A stretch of 64,000 nucleotides of DNA from Cellulomonas sp. Leaf334. Its GTDB lineage: Bacteria > Actinomycetota > Actinomycetes > Actinomycetales > Cellulomonadaceae. Position numbers and translations under genes: made by a program. Below are positions 62,848 to 64,000 of the stretch, piece after piece. A model generated the notes under the pieces. The model had not been told where the DNA came from. It did no database searches and worked only from the letters and a program-made list of their open reading frames with translations. Location: the NCBI RefSeq assembly GCF_001424195.1, contig NZ_LMOO01000007.1:248313-312312 (forward strand), in the 5' to 3' direction. The stretch's first letter is position 1; every line of letters starts with the position of its first letter.

Positions 62848-64000
62848 TCAGCCCTGGATGCGCTCCAGCAGCAGCTCACGGACGCGGCCCGCGTCGGCCT
62901 GCCCGCGGGTGGCCTTCATGACCGCGCCGATGATCGCGCCGACCGGGCCGAGGTTGCCGGACCGGATCTTCTCCGCGATGTCCGGCTGGGCAGCCAGTGC
63001 GGCGTCGATCGCCTCGAGCAGGGGGCCGTCGTCGGACACGACCTCCAGGCCGCGCGCGACGAGCACCGTCTCCGGGTCGCCCTCGCCCGCCAGCACCCCT
63101 TCGAGCACCTGCCGGGCGAGCTTGTCGTTGATCCGGCCGTCGTCGACCAGCTTCTGGAGCTGACCGATCTGGGTCGGCGTCACCGGCAGCTCGGCCAGCT
63201 CGACCTCCTGCTGCTTGGCGGTGCGGGCCAGCTCGCCCATCCACCACTTGCGCGCGGCGGCCGGACTGGCACCCGCAGCGATGGTCGTCTCGATGAGCTC
63301 GACCGCACCGGCGTTGACGACGTCACGCATCTCGGCGTCGGCGTACTGCCACTCCCCCTGCAGACGACGCCGACGGGCTGCAGGCAGCTCGGGCAGCGAA
63401 GCGCGGATCTCCTCGACCCACGCGCGATCCGGGGCGATCGGGACCAGGTCGGGCTCCGGGAAGTACCGGTAGTCCTCCGCGTCCGACTTCACGCGACCCG
63501 ACGCGGTGGTGCCCGTGTCCTCGTGCCAGTGGCGGGTCTCCTGGATGATCGCGATGCCGTCGTCGAGCACGCCGGCCTGGCGGCTGACCTCGTAGCGCAC
63601 GGCCCGCTCGACCGACCGGAACGAGTTCACGTTCTTGGTCTCGGTGCGGGTGCCCAGCGGGGACTCGGGCGTCGGGCGGATCGACACGTTCACGTCCGCA
63701 CGCACGTTGCCGCGCTCCATGCGCGCCTCGGAGACCTCCAGCGCCCGGAACAGGTCACGCAGCGTCTGGACGTACGCGCGGGCCACCTCGGGCGCGCGGG
63801 CGCCGGCACCGGTGATCGGCTTGGTGACGATCTCCACCAGCGGGATGCCCGCGCGGTTGTAGTCGACGAGCGAGTACTCGGCGCCGTGGATGCGCCCGTC
63901 GGAGCCGCCGATGTGGGTGTTCTTGCCGGCGTCCTCCTCCATGTGCGCGCGCTCGATCTCGACGCGGAAGATGCTGCCGTCGTCCAGCTCGACGTCGACC
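62848..64000 (-). CDS. gatB: Aspartyl/glutamyl-tRNA amidotransferase subunit B, partial
   Basis: C-terminal 383 codons (the 5' end lies beyond base 64000). GatB with GatA/GatC converts Glu-tRNA-Gln to Gln-tRNA-Gln. Visible blocks: [48 protein letters not shown] and [20 protein letters not shown], then the helical YqeY-like tail ([51 protein letters not shown]). The in-frame ATG at 63942 is internal. The genome also has gltX but the window shows no glnS, consistent with this route. Confidence 0.95.
   Translation of the reverse strand, partial: VDVELDDGSIFRVEIERAHMEEDAGKNTHIGGSDGRIHGAEYSLVDYNRAGIPLVEIVTKPITGAGARAPEVARAYVQTLRDLFRALEVSEARMERGNVRADVNVSIRPTPESPLGTRTETKNVNSFRSVERAVRYEVSRQAGVLDDGIAIIQETRHWHEDTGTTASGRVKSDAEDYRYFPEPDLVPIAPDRAWVEEIRASLPELPAARRRRLQGEWQYADAEMRDVVNAGAVELIETTIAAGASPAAARKWWMGELARTAKQQEVELAELPVTPTQIGQLQKLVDDGRINDKLARQVLEGVLAGEGDPETVLVARGLEVVSDDGPLLEAIDAALAAQPDIAEKIRSGNLGPVGAIIGAVMKATRGQADAGRVRELLLERIQG

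Noticed and set aside
63942..64000. ATG at 63942 as the start of gatB.
   Set aside because: Conserved GatB residues continue upstream of it ([19 protein letters not shown]), so the gene simply runs off the window.

Overview
This window is a high-GC (clearly above 70% by eye) actinobacterial chromosome segment. The gene families and gene order (sigR-aroA-rsgA-hisN block, gltX, DUF3516 helicase, the branched-chain amino acid genes, gatB, and ABC sugar loci without their own ATPase) suggest a Cellulomonas-like member of the Micrococcales; that placement is inference. There are about 65 protein genes plus two tiny leader-peptide ORFs. I see no tRNA, rRNA, CRISPR array, insertion sequence or prophage.

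Layout. 1-8 kb: the 5' part of a SigR/SigH redox sigma factor, ferritin, a DoxX protein, aroA, rsgA, hisN, a methyltransferase, a HAD phosphatase and gltX. 8-18 kb: a fumarylacetoacetate hydrolase family protein, a methyltransferase, a membrane acyltransferase-like protein, an ECF sigma factor with a membrane partner, and TM2, lipoprotein and glutamine amidotransferase genes. 18-27 kb: rnhA, a Ski2-like helicase, small membrane proteins, ybaK, yggS, an XRE regulator with three operators, two DUF202 proteins and a lipoate ligase with a rearranged domain order. 27-37 kb: a branched-chain amino acid region on the minus strand (cimA, ilvE, leuB, ilvC, ilvN, ilvB; ilvD lies at 46.6-48.3 kb). cimA and ilvB each have a leader peptide followed by an intrinsic terminator. 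38-47 kb: an alpha-galactoside locus (GH13, ROK regulator, GH36, ABC importer). 48-57 kb: a beta-glucoside locus (LacI regulator, ABC importer, GH3, plus a second paralogous binding protein), with matching palindromic operators at both ends. 57-64 kb: a PCD-glyoxalase fusion, POT peptide transporter, photolyase, TetR/exporter pair, GNAT and partial gatB.

How it works together. The strongest regulatory signals are these: a SigR-type promoter placed so that it would make an N-terminally extended SigR isoform; a repeated arrangement in which a TANNNT -10 hexamer ends 6-8 nt before the start codon, implying leaderless mRNAs for about 20 genes; two transcription attenuators for branched-chain amino acid synthesis; and LacI-type GATAACGTTATC operators linking the two ends of the beta-glucoside cluster. 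Both sugar importers lack an ATPase gene and probably rely on a shared ATPase elsewhere, as known for MsiK in Streptomyces. I found no obviously new defence or biosynthetic system; the regulatory architecture is the most interesting content.
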